A stretch of DNA of 64,000 bases from Saccharomycopsis phalli (lineage: Eukaryota > Ascomycota > Saccharomycetes > Ascoideales > Saccharomycopsidaceae). The translations under genes were made by a program, and so were the position numbers. The notes beneath the pieces are model-generated. The model saw nothing but the letters and a program-made list of their open reading frames with translations, had not been told where the DNA came from and made no database searches. Positions 17,743 through 29,600 of this stretch are shown in pieces (within the stretch, counting starts at the first letter, position 1; every line of letters begins with the position of its first letter). Location of the stretch: assembly GCA_020342235.1 (NCBI GenBank), contig CP073212.1, positions 124,001-188,000 of the forward strand. The letters are read 5' to 3'.

Positions 17743-18542
17743 GGTGTGAATAAACTTGTGAATAGATTTATATGGTTACCCTGTGACTGCAAGGAACAGT
17801 GCAAGAAATGTGAGAGAAAGTAAAAGTGAAAAGTAAAAGTGAGTGAAAAGTAAAAGTGAGTGAAAAGTAAAAGTGAGTGAAAAGTAAAAGTGAGTGAAAA
17901 GTAAAAGTGAGTGAAAGTAAAAGTGAGTGAAAGTAAAAGTGAGTGAAAATAAAAGTGAGTGAAAGTAAAAGTGAGTGAAAAGTAAAAGTGAGTGAAAAGT
18001 AAAAGTGAGTGAAAAGTAAAAGTGAGTGAAAGTAAAAGTGAGTGAAAATAAAAGTGAGTGAAAGTAAAAGTGAGTGAAAATAAAAGTGAGAGTGAAACTA
18101 AGAGTAAAAGTAAAGGTCAGTATGAGTGTGATTGTAGAGAAAAAAGAATCATGGAAAAGGAAATAAAAGTATCATTGGAATAACGAAAACAAAGTGAAAA
18201 TTATCCCACTGGTATTGATGGTCGTAGAATTGATTGATTCAATTTATATTTTAATTGCTTGGGATTTCACTATTCAAACAGGTAATTCGCGTCTATTGTC
18301 AGGCATTGGTAATTCTTTTCAATGCAACAGATCATCGAGTCCTACTACAGAATCATCAATGCCTCATAAATGCTAAAGTAAATAGAACCGGCCATGTCCC
18401 AGAGATGTCCTTTCATAAAGGCTTATAAACACAACCCTTATCCTTACAAACCCTCTTCACCTCCATGTCACCTTCACCTCCAGCTTCCTTCGGTTTTGAG
18501 CCCGCACAAATGAAAAATTTTGGCGGGAATGGTGTCTTCAAC
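17743..18542. other. Intergenic stretch dominated by a minisatellite
   Basis: About 800 bp between divergent genes. Roughly 290 bp is the 16-17-nt array at 17818-18106. The remainder is AT-rich; the short frame at 18194-18376 is not convincing. A TATAAAC at about 18424 could serve the mitochondrial-protein gene. Confidence 0.55.
17818..18106. repeat. 16-17-nt purine-rich minisatellite
   Basis: About 17 copies of agtaaaagtgagtgaaa with one-base length variants (gtgaaaag, gtgaaag, gtgaaaat). The order of variants itself repeats, so blocks of several units have been duplicated together. Confidence 0.95.
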
Positions 18543-19559
18543 ATGTTGCGACACCTTTCTCGAGCCAGTTCGCAGGTTGTAGCAAGACGGTTTTTATCGA
18601 CTTCACCTGAATTCAAGGAGCTGTACGATGCTTTGAAAAACGTCCTTGACTACTACCAGCTGAGTAAAGCCCGCAAGGCTTTGGTATATCTGAAGGAACG
18701 GGCCAATGACTTGCTTGGAATGGAATTGTATGACGAGAAAACAGGAATACGGCTTGTTCCAAAGGATATACCCGAGATTCCACGACAGAATGTCTTGTCG
18801 AAGCTCGTGCTCTTCAGTGAAAACTGGGACCAATTGAAGACAAGCATGGACGTAATTCTCAACATGGCAAAGTATAACAAGAAACCAGCAGAGTACCATT
18901 ACTTGACGGAAACGCACTTTAAGAATCTTTTGCTCACTGCAGTGAAACTAGGCAAGTTGCCACATACCTTGACGTGGATTTATTCCCACATGGACCTGTT
19001 CAAACAATACTTGGGCCATGACACCGTGGAATTGATTCTTGTGTTGAACAACATTGTCAAAGTTGAAAAGATGGGCAGCGGGCTCAGTCTCAAGCAATTT
19101 GTCGACAATTTGAACGTGCCAATTCTCAATATCTCAGGTTCACTCGAAGAGGCCCTTGCCGACCGAAAGTTGGCCATCACTTACGCTGCAAGTTTAATTG
19201 CTTATGCCGAAGCCCGTCCTAAAACCAAGGGGGCTGTCCAGAAGAAAATCAGCGAAATTATACCATCTGATTTGTCGCTGGTGGCACCTGACTTGTCTGG
19301 CTTGAGCTTGTACAAGGAGAAGCCAGGGAAGTTGATTGATAGCAATATCAAGCACCAGTTTGACCACTTGGTTTTGAAGAGCGTTCTCAGACAGTTTGTC
19401 AAGGTTGACAATCAGGAAGTTGTGGGTGCAATTCAACCGTTTGTCACTGTGTATGAAGAGACCAGTGGAGAGCGAGCCGGTTTGGACGAAATCGTCGAGA
19501 AGAATGCCAAGTTTGGGAAGCCAAAGGTCGAGGAGTCCACCGAACAGGAGACTAAATAG
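18543..19559 (+). CDS. Unidentified mitochondrial protein
   Basis: This 338-residue protein (start at 18543, MLRHLSRASSQVVARRFLS) opens with a clear mitochondrial presequence: Arg- and Ser-rich, no acidic residues, and a likely cleavage near ARRFLSTS. In-frame ATGs at 18465 and 18510 would add a Pro-rich stretch that weakens the signal. The mature part is soluble and mainly helical by appearance, with segments such as FKELYDALKNVLDYYQLSKA, LSKLVLFSENWDQLKTSMDV and LPHTLTWIYSHMDLFKQYLG. No transmembrane helix or cofactor motif is visible. It ends in a Glu/Lys-rich tail. The helical-pair rhythm could suit a lineage-specific mitochondrial RNA or translation factor, but I recognise no family and do not assign a function. 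Its neighbour IMG2 is also mitochondrial. Confidence 0.85.
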   Translation: MLRHLSRASSQVVARRFLSTSPEFKELYDALKNVLDYYQLSKARKALVYLKERANDLLGMELYDEKTGIRLVPKDIPEIPRQNVLSKLVLFSENWDQLKTSMDVILNMAKYNKKPAEYHYLTETHFKNLLLTAVKLGKLPHTLTWIYSHMDLFKQYLGHDTVELILVLNNIVKVEKMGSGLSLKQFVDNLNVPILNISGSLEEALADRKLAITYAASLIAYAEARPKTKGAVQKKISEIIPSDLSLVAPDLSGLSLYKEKPGKLIDSNIKHQFDHLVLKSVLRQFVKVDNQEVVGAIQPFVTVYEETSGERAGLDEIVEKNAKFGKPKVEESTEQETK

Positions 19560-19612
19560 CTTGTAAATACATGTTCAAGGTGTATGTAGCAGAGGTGAGG
19601 CGTATGTCTTTT

Positions 19613-19873
19613 CTAATCTGTGTGGCATTGAAGTGTTTTGTCAGACTGACAACTTGGTTGGGATTTGGTCTCTATTGGACCTTTGATGGTTTCCAAGATC
19701 AAGCTTGCTTTTCTAGGGATGTTTGCAGTCAATCGTTGGTTGAATTTTTCAATGGTTAGTGGAATCAAAAACCCGAAATGCAAGTGGTTCGGAGTTGTTT
19801 CTCCGCCATAATACACCACCAATGTCTCGAGCTGACTGGGATTCAAAATATACTTACAAAGTTTGCCGACCAT
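19613..19873 (-). CDS. Possible small protein of unknown function
   Basis: An 86-codon minus-strand frame (MVGKLCKYILNPSQLETLVVYYG...) with codon choice like neighbouring genes (TTG for Leu, CCA for Pro, AAG for Lys) and balanced amino acid composition, unlike the AT-rich junk frames elsewhere. It has no signal peptide, membrane segment or family motif I recognise, and no clear TATA. It lies between the mitochondrial-protein gene and IMG2, convergent to the former. It could equally be a chance frame. Confidence 0.3.
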   Translation of the reverse strand: MVGKLCKYILNPSQLETLVVYYGGETTPNHLHFGFLIPLTIEKFNQRLTANIPRKASLILETIKGPIETKSQPSCQSDKTLQCHTD

Positions 19874-20237
19874 GAATTAGTCACAACCTTGATTTTACTG
19901 TAACGTGATGGAATCCGATGTCTCCAACATCATGTTTAGAAACTTATTTAGCAAGGGCACTGAGGCTTCTCATCTAATGTTTAATATGAAGAGCCAAAAA
20001 CGACTCTCATGCGAGGTTCTAATCTGAGGCAGCTACGTGAGAACAGGTAAAATGCCTTCTTGAATAGAGGCCTTGAATATAAGCGTTGAATTTTCCTGTT
20101 GAAATATAATCACCAACGCCATGCTTCCCGACTTTGCTAAATAAAATATTACAACCCTCCTTCTGGTCGCTGCACGCTGTCTCCATTTACCCGCCCTGGT
20201 ACACCACTTGAAAATTTCACACATGGTTGTCACCAAA

Positions 20238-20705
20238 ATGTACCGAGGCATTGGAAGACGGTTCCAGTCGACGTTCAATTTGGACAATGAGTTAAAGACT
20301 ATAGAAAAGTTGGCGTACTTAAAGGCTGCCAATAAGACGCTGGTTTTTCCTGCGAGTACCTCGACTGCTAGCAAGATCTTTCCTAGTTTGAAGGACGTGA
20401 CGACCCAGGACTTGGTGCCACGGAAGTTGGATGATGGAGCCAAGGGAATCTACAGTATTTCTCGGACGAGCGGCGGGCGGATTCCTGTGTATTCGAATAT
20501 CCGGAGAGGAAACGTGCGGGAGACGATTATCCGGCGAGTGCATGGGAACGTGGTGCTTCTCCGGAACGATTTGTTGAAGGCGTTGCCTGAGATTGAAGCG
20601 TCAAAGTTTAAGATTGTGCAGGAGAGCAAGAAGATTGTTATCAAGGGAGATCATGTGGCGCGAGTGAGGGATGTTTTGTTTCATTCGTTGAAGGCGATTC
20701 AGTGA
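20238..20705 (+). CDS. IMG2: Mitochondrial large ribosomal subunit protein mL49
   Basis: This 155-residue protein starts at 20238 (MYRGIGRRFQSTFN), an Arg-rich mitochondrial presequence; in-frame ATGs at 20208 and 20223 are less favourable. The conserved mL49 part is the C-terminal 90 residues: YSISRTSGGRIPVYSNI, then TIIRRVHGNVVLLRNDLL, SKFKIVQESKKIVIKGDH and ARVRDVLFHSL. This matches yeast Img2 (QLPVYSDY, IQGDIVQLRNDL, VVQSKKIIIKG). Known role: structural protein of the mitochondrial 54S subunit; its loss in yeast abolishes mitochondrial translation and mtDNA maintenance. The length agrees with S. cerevisiae Img2 (146). Confidence 0.92.
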   Translation: MYRGIGRRFQSTFNLDNELKTIEKLAYLKAANKTLVFPASTSTASKIFPSLKDVTTQDLVPRKLDDGAKGIYSISRTSGGRIPVYSNIRRGNVRETIIRRVHGNVVLLRNDLLKALPEIEASKFKIVQESKKIVIKGDHVARVRDVLFHSLKAIQ

Positions 20706-21483
20706 GGTGTTTGTATATATTGTTGAGAATAAAGAGAGATGAATATGTAGATGAAATGAGAGGATGTAGATGATGTGAGGATGGAGAGGATATGAGAATA
20801 AGTGAGCATTAAGAATGGAGGAGAATATGTGATGGGGAGAATAGGTGAGAATGAGAAGAATAAATGAGAATGAAGGAGAATAAATGAGAATGAAGGAGAA
20901 TGGATGAAAATAAGAATGAGAAGAATAAGAAATATATAGTGACTAAAATAATATCAAATAATCAAGTAAAAGAATGGCACATGATGGACAGTTGTAATGA
21001 ATCACTTTGCCTAATGGAATTAGACCAGAGATATTTAAAAGCAAATGACCAGATTATATACAGCGCATTATTTTAAATAACCATTGTAAATTTTTGTTTG
21101 AATATATACAGTGTAGATGAAGATCTGGCAAATGGGTATACCATATGTGCATTTTAGGTGGCTATAAGACCCACATCGCTTAGACACATTGGAATATGCG
21201 TATAAAAAGCATGCTAAATGATATAGAGAAATTGCTAAATGATATAGAGAAACTGCCAAATAATATAGAGAAACTGCTAAATGAAATAGAAATACCACAA
21301 GAACCAAGCCGTACTTGGTGAGCCAATTTAACTTATCCAGTCCAGCCAGATGCATAGAAAGCCATATTTCATTGTGGGATTGAGTAGACAAACCAACTTG
21401 CTACGAGGGTACTAATTACATGATATTAAGTATATAAATCAATGAGTATGGTTTTGATTTTAAATATTAGTAAAGACAGCCAG
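20706..21483. other. Intergenic stretch between convergent genes
   Basis: About 780 bp. The first 230 bp is purine-rich with irregular gagaatgaag/gaataaatgagaa repeats (20720-20930). At 21210-21290 a short aatgatatagagaaactgc motif occurs about four times. No gene is supported. Confidence 0.6.
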
Positions 21484-22428
21484 TTAGTCAGCCCATTCCC
21501 TTGGATTCTTCAAAACCTGCTCCAACGCCTCCTCCTTGGACCCCTCCTTTGGATGGAAATCATACATCCAACTGGCATTCTTTGGAAGCGACATGAGAAT
21601 CGACTCAATGCGCGACCCTGGCGTCTGGAGCCCAAACTTGGTCCCACGGTCATATACCAAGTTAAACTCGACATATCTGCCTCTTCTAACCAATTGCCAT
21701 TGCTTCTCCTCCTCAGTGTAAGGCGTGTCCTTTCTCCGCTGGACAATCTCCATGTATGCATGGAGCCACGCGTCGAAGCCCGACTCGACAATCTTCAAAA
21801 TCTCCTCGGGCTTCTTTCCATCGTAGTCGTCAAAGAAAATCCCGCCCACCCCGCGGTTCTCGCCCCGGTGCGGGATCCAGAAATACTCGTCACACCACTT
21901 TTTCCACCCGGGATACAACCCCACATCATACTTATCCAAGGCATCCTTGTGCGCCTGGTGGAACTGCTTGGCGTCCTCCTCGTATAAATAATACGGGGTC
22001 AAGTCGGCTCCGCCGCCAAACCACCACGTCTGGGGCGTGCCGTCGGGGTTCCATGTCTCAAAATAGCGGTAGTTCAAGTGCGTGGTTGGTACATGCGGGT
22101 TCACTGGGTGGATCACCAAGGAAAGTCCACAGGCGAAAAATTTCAACGACTCCAGGCCCAGCACAAGGTTTTTGTGGTCGGCCCGCATCTTCTCCACCGC
22201 AGCCGGAGGAAGGTCGCCGTAGACTACCGAGATGTTCACGCCTCCTTTTTCAAACGTCTCGCCGTTCTCAATCACCGACGTCAAGCCTCCACCTCCATTG
22301 GGTCTGTCCCAGGAATCGAATTTGAATTTCGAGCCGACATTCAACGACTCGAGCCCAGCATCGATTTCCTTTTGCTTCTTGCGAATAAGAGCCTCCATTT
22401 GCTCTCTGATGGTGCTGTTTCCTGACAT
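21484..22428 (-). CDS. HEM13: Coproporphyrinogen III oxidase
   Basis: This 314-residue oxygen-dependent enzyme converts coproporphyrinogen III to protoporphyrinogen IX in cytosolic heme synthesis. The start at 22428 ([19 protein letters not shown]) matches fungal Hem13. Conserved stretches in order: [115 protein letters not shown] and [14 protein letters not shown]. The GGGADLTP loop and the active-site His and Asp residues are present. Two CTG codons just before FFACG (in the NLV-x-G-x-ESL segment) lie in a variable loop and should be Ser. Only 79 bp separate its start from the ILM1 stop on the same strand. Confidence 0.97.
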   Translation of the reverse strand: MSGNSTIREQMEALIRKKQKEIDAGLESLNVGSKFKFDSWDRPNGGGGLTSVIENGETFEKGGVNISVVYGDLPPAAVEKMRADHKNLVLGLESLKFFACGLSLVIHPVNPHVPTTHLNYRYFETWNPDGTPQTWWFGGGADLTPYYLYEEDAKQFHQAHKDALDKYDVGLYPGWKKWCDEYFWIPHRGENRGVGGIFFDDYDGKKPEEILKIVESGFDAWLHAYMEIVQRRKDTPYTEEEKQWQLVRRGRYVEFNLVYDRGTKFGLQTPGSRIESILMSLPKNASWMYDFHPKEGSKEEALEQVLKNPREWAD

Positions 22429-22507
22429 GGTGTGGTGGTGATTATGAATGCGAATATTCAGTTATTCGCCTACAAAATGCCCATACGTCACATGATCTTG
22501 CCTATAT

Positions 22508-23119
22508 TTACATATCTTCCTCTTCTTCTTCTTCTTCCTCCTCTTCGTCTTCTTCCTCCTCCTCTTGCGCCTCGTAGTACCCGCTTTTGTACCGCTTCAC
22601 CTTTTCGTCGCGCAAGTTGGTGTAAATAATGAAATTGAACCACACCTCAATGAACCCATAGATGCTCACCAAGTTGTTGCCCACGTACTCATTATCAGTA
22701 CTATAACTCACAAACGTCAAGAGAAAGAAAAAAACCAACCTGAGCGGCACCAAGTTCTCAAAGTACGTGAAATAGAGTTCTCGATTACTCACGCGCGCCT
22801 TTGCCTCCTGGTTTTCCTGGATGTCTTTGAGGTTGTTGGAGTCGAGAATTGGCGGCCTCGAGTACAAATTCGACACTGAGAAGATGGCAACAAGGTCCGA
22901 TAATGCGTTCAATGCCATGAACATCGCCAACACCCCGACCAACGGCTTGTTTTCGGGGAGGAGAAGCGTATCTGCCACCGGGTTGTTGAAGATCTGGGCG
23001 AATAAAAGCACATAGGTGTTTTGCACAATGAGACTGGGGTCCTTGAAGAGAAAGAACGCCACAGAAAGAAGAAACGCGCATCTCCAGTAGGAGATGCTGA
23101 CTGAGCTGACAAACGCCAT
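22508..23119 (-). CDS. ILM1: Ilm1-family ER membrane protein
   Basis: This 203-residue multi-pass protein starts at 23119 (MAFVSSVSISYWRCAFLL). It matches S. cerevisiae Ilm1 in SYWRCAFLLSVAFFLFKDPSL/IVQNTYV (compare AFFRVAFLFTIAFFCLKN, ILQNTYF), in the central NALSDL segment, VPLRLVFFFLLTFVSY and the terminal SIYGFIEVWFNFIIYTNLRDEK. Four hydrophobic segments are visible. Ilm1 is an ER protein whose loss in yeast raises mtDNA loss; its biochemical role is not established. The last 25 or so residues are almost entirely acidic (poly-Glu with Asp), encoded by an interrupted tcttcc/tcc run. A Reb1-type site lies 43 bp upstream. Confidence 0.9.
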   Translation of the reverse strand: MAFVSSVSISYWRCAFLLSVAFFLFKDPSLIVQNTYVLLFAQIFNNPVADTLLLPENKPLVGVLAMFMALNALSDLVAIFSVSNLYSRPPILDSNNLKDIQENQEAKARVSNRELYFTYFENLVPLRLVFFFLLTFVSYSTDNEYVGNNLVSIYGFIEVWFNFIIYTNLRDEKVKRYKSGYYEAQEEEEEDEEEEEEEEEEDM

Positions 23120-23161
23120 GATGATGGAATAATGAGATGCGGCGAACAAGACATGGGTGAG

Positions 23162-23169
23162 TTACCCGG
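23162..23169 (+). promoter_or_regulatory. Reb1-type site upstream of ILM1
   Basis: TTACCCGG, 43 bp upstream of the ILM1 start. Confidence 0.55.
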
Positions 23170-23518
23170 TCAGCATACCGACCAAGAGGTGACAAAGGTT
23201 GGATATTAATGGATATTGGAGAATATTGGAGAATATTGAATGGATATTGGAATGAACATCTGAATGGATACTAAAATGAATACATAGGCTATAACACTAA
23301 TCAAACATTCCATTACACCCATATCAATACAACCTACAAATTCTACTTAGGCTTTCACCCACCAAAACACCTCAATTGACCGTAAACCTCAATTGAACTG
23401 TAAACCTCAATTATTTATAAACTTCAATTATTTATAACCCTCAATTGTAAACCTCAATTATTTATAACCCTCAATTGTAAACCTCAATTGACCTGTAAAC
23501 CTCAACCCTTATTAGTAT

Positions 23519-23526
23519 CCGGGTAA
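23519..23526 (-). promoter_or_regulatory. Reb1-type site upstream of NOT1
   Basis: CCGGGTAA (TTACCCGG on the minus strand), about 80 bp upstream of the NOT1 start. Confidence 0.55.
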
Positions 23527-23604
23527 CAATCAAAATTTTATGGGCAACAAACACGCCCGACTTCCTTCAGAGTGGTTATACACGTAATTGTCCGTTTGGC
23601 GTTG

Positions 23605-26600
23605 ATGAACAAGACACCGAAACAAGATCAACAGACAAGAGACGTACCTGAAACCACAAAAGACAAGTTATACAAGAGCGGCGCCCAGCTACAAGAATCC
23701 CAGGGGCTAAAAGAAGTGTTTGCGTGCCTCGAGATCCTGGAATCCACCCCACAAAAGGACAATCCAGACACAATTGAGCACCCCCGCTACAAATTCACAC
23801 TGGTAGATTATAGTCCCGACTCGATTCCAGCTGCGTTAGAGTTTCCATTAGGTGACATCGACGGGTATACAGAGCACCAAGAGAGCCTTCAACCAGAGCT
23901 GTATAAGCAACGAATCACGCAACCTAGTGCTGTCTCCGAGAGTATCAAGGTCAACCAGGCTATTATTTTCACCTTCACGGCTAAGAATCATTCTGCCTCA
24001 GAGATTAGCCTGCAAATCAGCAAACTTGCATTCACCCCGAAGGAAAGCGAGGAGTTTTTTGCGCGGTTGTACAAGGTCATTGAGCAAAGCGAGACCAGCA
24101 CCGCAAACCAGGAGGATCCACTAGTCATCAAGGAAATTTTTTCCCTCCAGTTCCAGCAACTAGTGTCCCAGTACCGAGTTCCGAGCCTCAAACAGTGCAT
24201 CGGACGACTTTACCGCGAGTTTGGCGAAACGGTTTTCGAGTATATTCTTGTACTTTTGGCCAAAGGCAAATACTTGGTTAGTGCTAGCTTGCTTATTTTG
24301 TTAGTATACTGTCTAGTAGGCAAGCGTGTTGAAGAGCAAATCAGAGCTGCATACCAGAGCAAGGACAGCAACAGAAGTAAAAGTCTCGACGGATTCTGGT
24401 TGGAATTCTTTGAAGAAGTCAAGAAGAGTCTGTTGGATAAGGACTGTAAGTATTTGATCTGTACTATTCTAGTAGGTCAATTGTCCAAGCACAAGTCGGA
24501 GTTGAAGCGAGTGTTTCAGCAGCATATAAAGAGTCTTACAGAGGCAAAGATTGTGACACATCTAGAGAAGGAGCAGGAGAAGGAGCAGAAAGAGAAGGAA
24601 CTAAAAGAGAAGGAGCAAAAGGAAAAAGAACTAAAAGAGAAGGAGCAAAAGGAAAAAGAACTAAAAGAGAAGGAGCAAAAGGATAAAGAACAAAAAGAGA
24701 AGGAGCAAAAGGAAAAGGAACTAAAAGAAAGGTACCAGAAAGAAAAAGAACAAAAAGAAAAGGACCAGAAAGAACAGAGAGAAAAAGAAATTGCAATAGA
24801 ACAAAAGAAAATGGACAAGTATAGATTGGAACCCAACAACACTGCCAAGGCCGCGTCGATTCTATGCGATGTGTTATTCCACAGCGAAAACTACAATGAC
24901 GAGTCGTTCAACTCGCTACGTTCGGCTTTCCAAGTTCCCCTTGACTGGCCCGGTGTCATGCAAAAGTTGCCAAGAACCATTGAAGGCTTCTCTAGCAGCA
25001 AGAAAGTCACACAGAACAGCCTCGACACAGTTTTCAAGTTGCTACCCGACGACTCTGTGCGCGACCTTTTCCTTGAGACGAATTTCCCGCTCGACGTGAA
25101 GATTGAGTTGTTCATGGTGTTCCATGACTGGCCGGGCTTTCCATATAAGTTGCGGGCAGTTCTTGATAGCATCCCACACATTCCACCTGGAAATGGCAGC
25201 ACCACCCCGATGCAGTACTTCAATGTTACACGGCTCTATGTTGAGGTCATCAGCAGTCCTCAGACCGAGTCGTTGGCAGCAGTGAACCAGTTATTTGAAC
25301 ATGATCTTCGGCAGTTTCCTGAGTACTTTGCATTCACGATCCTCAGCATGCCGCAGGGAAACAAGACGCTTACGGAGTTCCTCAATAATCTCCTCAGCCA
25401 TTGGTTGGACATTATGTCGCCGTACTTGGCCAGTTGCTTGACGCGTTATTGCGATGTCGCATGCAACGAGTTCACGCTGTTCTTGTCCAAGTACTGTACC
25501 AGCCGGCCAAACACAAGCATAGAGCGGAAAATCGCCCTGTATCTTCTTCAGTTGGGTCTTTTGGAGCCAATGGCCGTTGGATGCCTGGTCGAGAACTTGG
25601 CTGTGTGGCTTCGGTTTGCGACTGAGGCCAGTCACCAAGGCTGGACAGGGTTCGAACTGGCAATCAAAGCATACTACTCGGAACACAAGTCGCCCGAAGT
25701 TGTCTCGACGCTTCTTAGTTATCTTTTGGCCGAGGCCAAGAAGGAGTATGAGTACTGTCAGACGGGACACTTCAACCCGAACCACAAGTCATTAAGCTTG
25801 GTGTTGGTGTACGGGCTCCTTGAGTTGGTGGACGATTCGAACTCAAGCGTCGACTTACGGTTGGTCCAGAAACAGTGCTTGCTGGCATATCCGCGGTTGA
25901 TTAATTTCGGCTGTGGCCACGACGAAGCGATTTTGGCCAATGTGGTGAGCAGTTCGCCGCACACGTTCCCGCTATCAGTGGAACAACAGATGAAGGAGTA
26001 CTTTCAGCGGATGTACAACAATAATATGGAGATCACTGAGATTGTCAAGATGCTCCAGAGCTTGAAGGAAAGCAACAATCCATATGACCAGGATGTGTTT
26101 GCATGCATGATTCACTCCCTCTTGGACGAGTACCGTTTCTTTAGAGAGTACCCGATTGATGCCCTTCAAAAGACCAGTATCCTCTTTGGATCCTTGGTGA
26201 ACTACCACTTGATTGGTAACGTGTCGCTCAACTTGGCGCTCAGCTTCATCCTCGAGTCGGCACGTGAGCCGCCAGACTCTAACATGTTCAAGTTTGCAGT
26301 CCAGGCGTTAATCAGTGCCCGGCCTCGTTTGCCGGAGTTTCCAAAGTACTGTGCAGCCTTGTACGAAATTCCCGGGCTCAAGCTCCAGCCAAAGATTTAC
26401 CAGGTCATTGAAAGCACCTTGGGTGTGAAGCAGGACATTGAGCAGGAAAAAGCGAGCGAAGATACGGTGTTCAAGTCTCTTAGCGTGCCTAAGGTGGACG
26501 CTGCGACCCAGGAATCTCCCAAAGAAGAGGTGTCTGACAAGATATTGTTTATTGTCAACAACATCACGCTTGAGAATTTACCCTCGCGAGTGGAGAACAT

Positions 26601-29600
26601 CAAGACTCTCTTGCTTCCTAGCCACTATATGTGGTTTGCCAAGTATTTGGTAGGCTCTCGGGCCAAGGTTGAGCCAAACTACCAGCACATTTATTTCAAG
26701 CTCGTGGAGTCAATGGCGATTGCTCGGTTGCACGAATACGTGTTGCACGAAACCTTGGAGGACATTTCTGCGATTGTCAACCGTGCGCAGGAGTCCTCAA
26801 ACGACAAGACATACCTCAAGAACTTGGGTAGTTGGCTTGGGCTTCTCACTGTTGCGCGTGACCGTCCTGTGTTGAAGAATTATCTTTCGATCAAGACCAT
26901 GATTGTGGAGGCGTACCTCGAGGAGCGGCTTGCCTTGATTGTGCCGTTTGTGTGCAAGGTGCTTGAGAAGTCGTCGCAGTCACGCGTGTTCCGACCTCCA
27001 AACCCATGGACCATGGCGGTGCTCAAGATGCTCCGTGAGGTGTACAATCTTCCGAAGTTGAAGCTCCAGCTAAAGTTTGAGATTGAGGTGTTGTTGAACC
27101 ACTTGGAGTTGAAGATCGACGCGGTCTCGCCGCTGAGCGTGCTTCAAACCGAGGATTTGCGCGATCTTGTCGCCACGTCGCTCTTCTCTGGGCTCCAGTC
27201 GTTGGACAAGAGTCAGATGATCGACCGGCAACGGCCAATGTCGGTTCCGCTTCCACAGCCGCCTCCAGTTCCCCAGATGCCTCCTCCACAGGTCCAGAAA
27301 GTGCGCCAATTGCCACGTGACAACAGCTTGTCGCTCATGTTGGAGAGCTTCATCAACGGGCTTTCTGGACGTGCGTTTGCGCAGTTGCATCCGAACTTGA
27401 AGCGGATCTTCCAGTTGTCGTTTGCAAAGGCCATTCGAGAAGTGTTGCCTCCAGCAGTGGACCGTGCCGTGAGCATTTCCGTCAGCACCGCCAACACGTT
27501 GGTGGTGAAGGACTTTGCCTTGGATGGCGACGAAATCAAGTTGCGACGGTCGGCTGCCAACTGTGTGCGTGGGGTATCACAGTTTCTTGCGCGGGTGTTT
27601 TCTCGCGACTTGTTGTTGAAGCACATTGGCGACAACATCACCAGCTCGCTCAGCCAGACGTTCCGCGATCAGGCTACAATTGACAAGTTGTTGCTTGCTG
27701 CCATTGGCGAAAATATCGAGGCTGCGTGCCAGTTGATTGAGATTGCCGCCACCGAAAAGGCTGTGCGCGAGATTGACGAGTCCTTGTACAATGCCATTGT
27801 GCTCCGGCGGCAGCACAAGCTCGAGCGGCCAAACCAGCCGTTTATCAATCCTGGCGTAAGCAAGTATGCGCTAGGATTGCCCCAGCCTCTTGGGCTCATG
27901 CCGGGAGGCGTCAGCAACGAACAGCTCCAGGTGTATGAGGAGATTGGCCGCTTGTCCTTGGGGGGTGCTGCCCCAGCGCCTCCAGCCAGCAACTCTGACT
28001 TTATGCAGTCGGTGACATACCTCCAGCAGCTCTTGGAGGCGTTGCTCAAAGCACTCAGCGAAAGTGCTGACGGCCGCTTGATTTCGTTGGCCGACGATCA
28101 TCCAGTGAAGGCAGTCTTGAACCAGATCCTCAATATATGCTACAAGAACGTGGCGCCAATCACCGACGAGATCTACGTCAAAGTTGCCCAGTTCACCGTT
28201 AATGCGTTGTTCACTGCTGCTGAGACCACGCTTGCTTGTGAGACGCTCATCTACTTGTTGGATGTTTTGTGCGAGTTATCTCAGTCCACCGCCAAGGACG
28301 CAAGCTGGTGGTTGGTGTATGCCGAGGATGACAGAAAATACAACAGCAAAATCATGCTAATGCTTCTCCAGGTGGGCTTGATTGTGCCTCGTGAGTTGGA
28401 CTTGTCGCTCTCCAAGGCCGTGCGCCATGGTAACGAAACTGCCGCAAAGTTTGCCATCGAGCTTGTCCTGGCAGTATCACAGGACCCACAGTTTCTTCAC
28501 AACGACTTTGTCTTGACCGTGAGCAGCTTGTCTGCTCTCCATCGTGACGACGTGGCTCAGTTGCTCCAGCAATTGTCGTCGCGTCCCGAAAAATCCAGCC
28601 GCCTGCTCAAATTCCAGATGGCCCAGATCTTCAGCGAGTGGATCAACTTGCTTCAGCACAATGACTTGGACGAAAAGCTCATGTACCGCTTTGTGTACCA
28701 GTTGTCCAGCAAGGGCGTCTTGGCAAATGGAAACTTGGCGTTGTTCATGCGTACCAGCATCGAGATTGCCATCTCGGTGTTCCTCAAAGATGGGTACCCT
28801 TACAACAAGGAGGACCTTTTCGTGAGCATTGATGGGCTCAGCAAGCTCGTGATTGTGATTCTTGTCTGTGAAAAGAACCAGGAGTCCCGCTTCACGTTGT
28901 TCAAGCAGATTTTGACGATTTTCACCTTGATCTTCAACAAGGACCACAACAACAACGCCACGTTCAACGAGCGGCCATACTACAGAATATTGAGCACGCT
29001 TCTCAGTGAGTGGCAGGAATACAGACTCAAATTGTCGTCTTCGGATGTCGACCAGAGCCTAGTATCCTTCGACTCACAGTTCTACCTCACGTTGGCCGAC
29101 TTTTTCCAGGCGTACCAACCGCTAGTGTACCCTGGATTCCTCTTTGGATGGCTCTCCATTGTGAGCCACCGAATGTTCCTTCCAAACCTTGTTGAGTTGG
29201 ACGGGAAAGCGGGGTGGCCGAAACTCAATACCTTGTTGACCAGTGCTCTTCGTTTCTTGGCAGTCAATAGCACCAACACCAAAATCCCTGAGATTGTCGT
29301 GGTGATTTACCGCGGATTGTTGCGGATTTTTGTGTTGATTCAACACGACTACCCAGAGTTCTTTGTCGAGTACCACAACCAGCTAGTGAACCATATTCCG
29401 CTGCAGTACCTCCAGTTGCGAAACATTGTTCTCTCGTCGTTCCCACGTGGAGTCGTGCTTCCAAATCCATTTGATGACGCCTTGAAGTTGGAGACATTGC
29501 CAGGAATAACTGCGGTTCCTACCATCGCCGTCAAGCCAGACTTGTTTAAATTGCAAAAGCCTGTTGATAACTACCTACGGGTTCCTAGCCACTCGTCATT

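Larger units (their letters stand above)
23120..23604. other. Divergent ILM1/NOT1 promoter with AATTG-rich repeats
   Basis: 485 bp. It has a Reb1-type site near each gene, two short runs near ILM1 (atggatattgga, about 23200-23270), and an irregular array of cctcaattgtaaa/cctcaattatttataa at about 23370-23500. No gene. Confidence 0.7.

Noticed and set aside
20033-20443. 136-codon minus-strand frame
   Set aside because: It overlaps IMG2 on the opposite strand, and IMG2 is securely identified.
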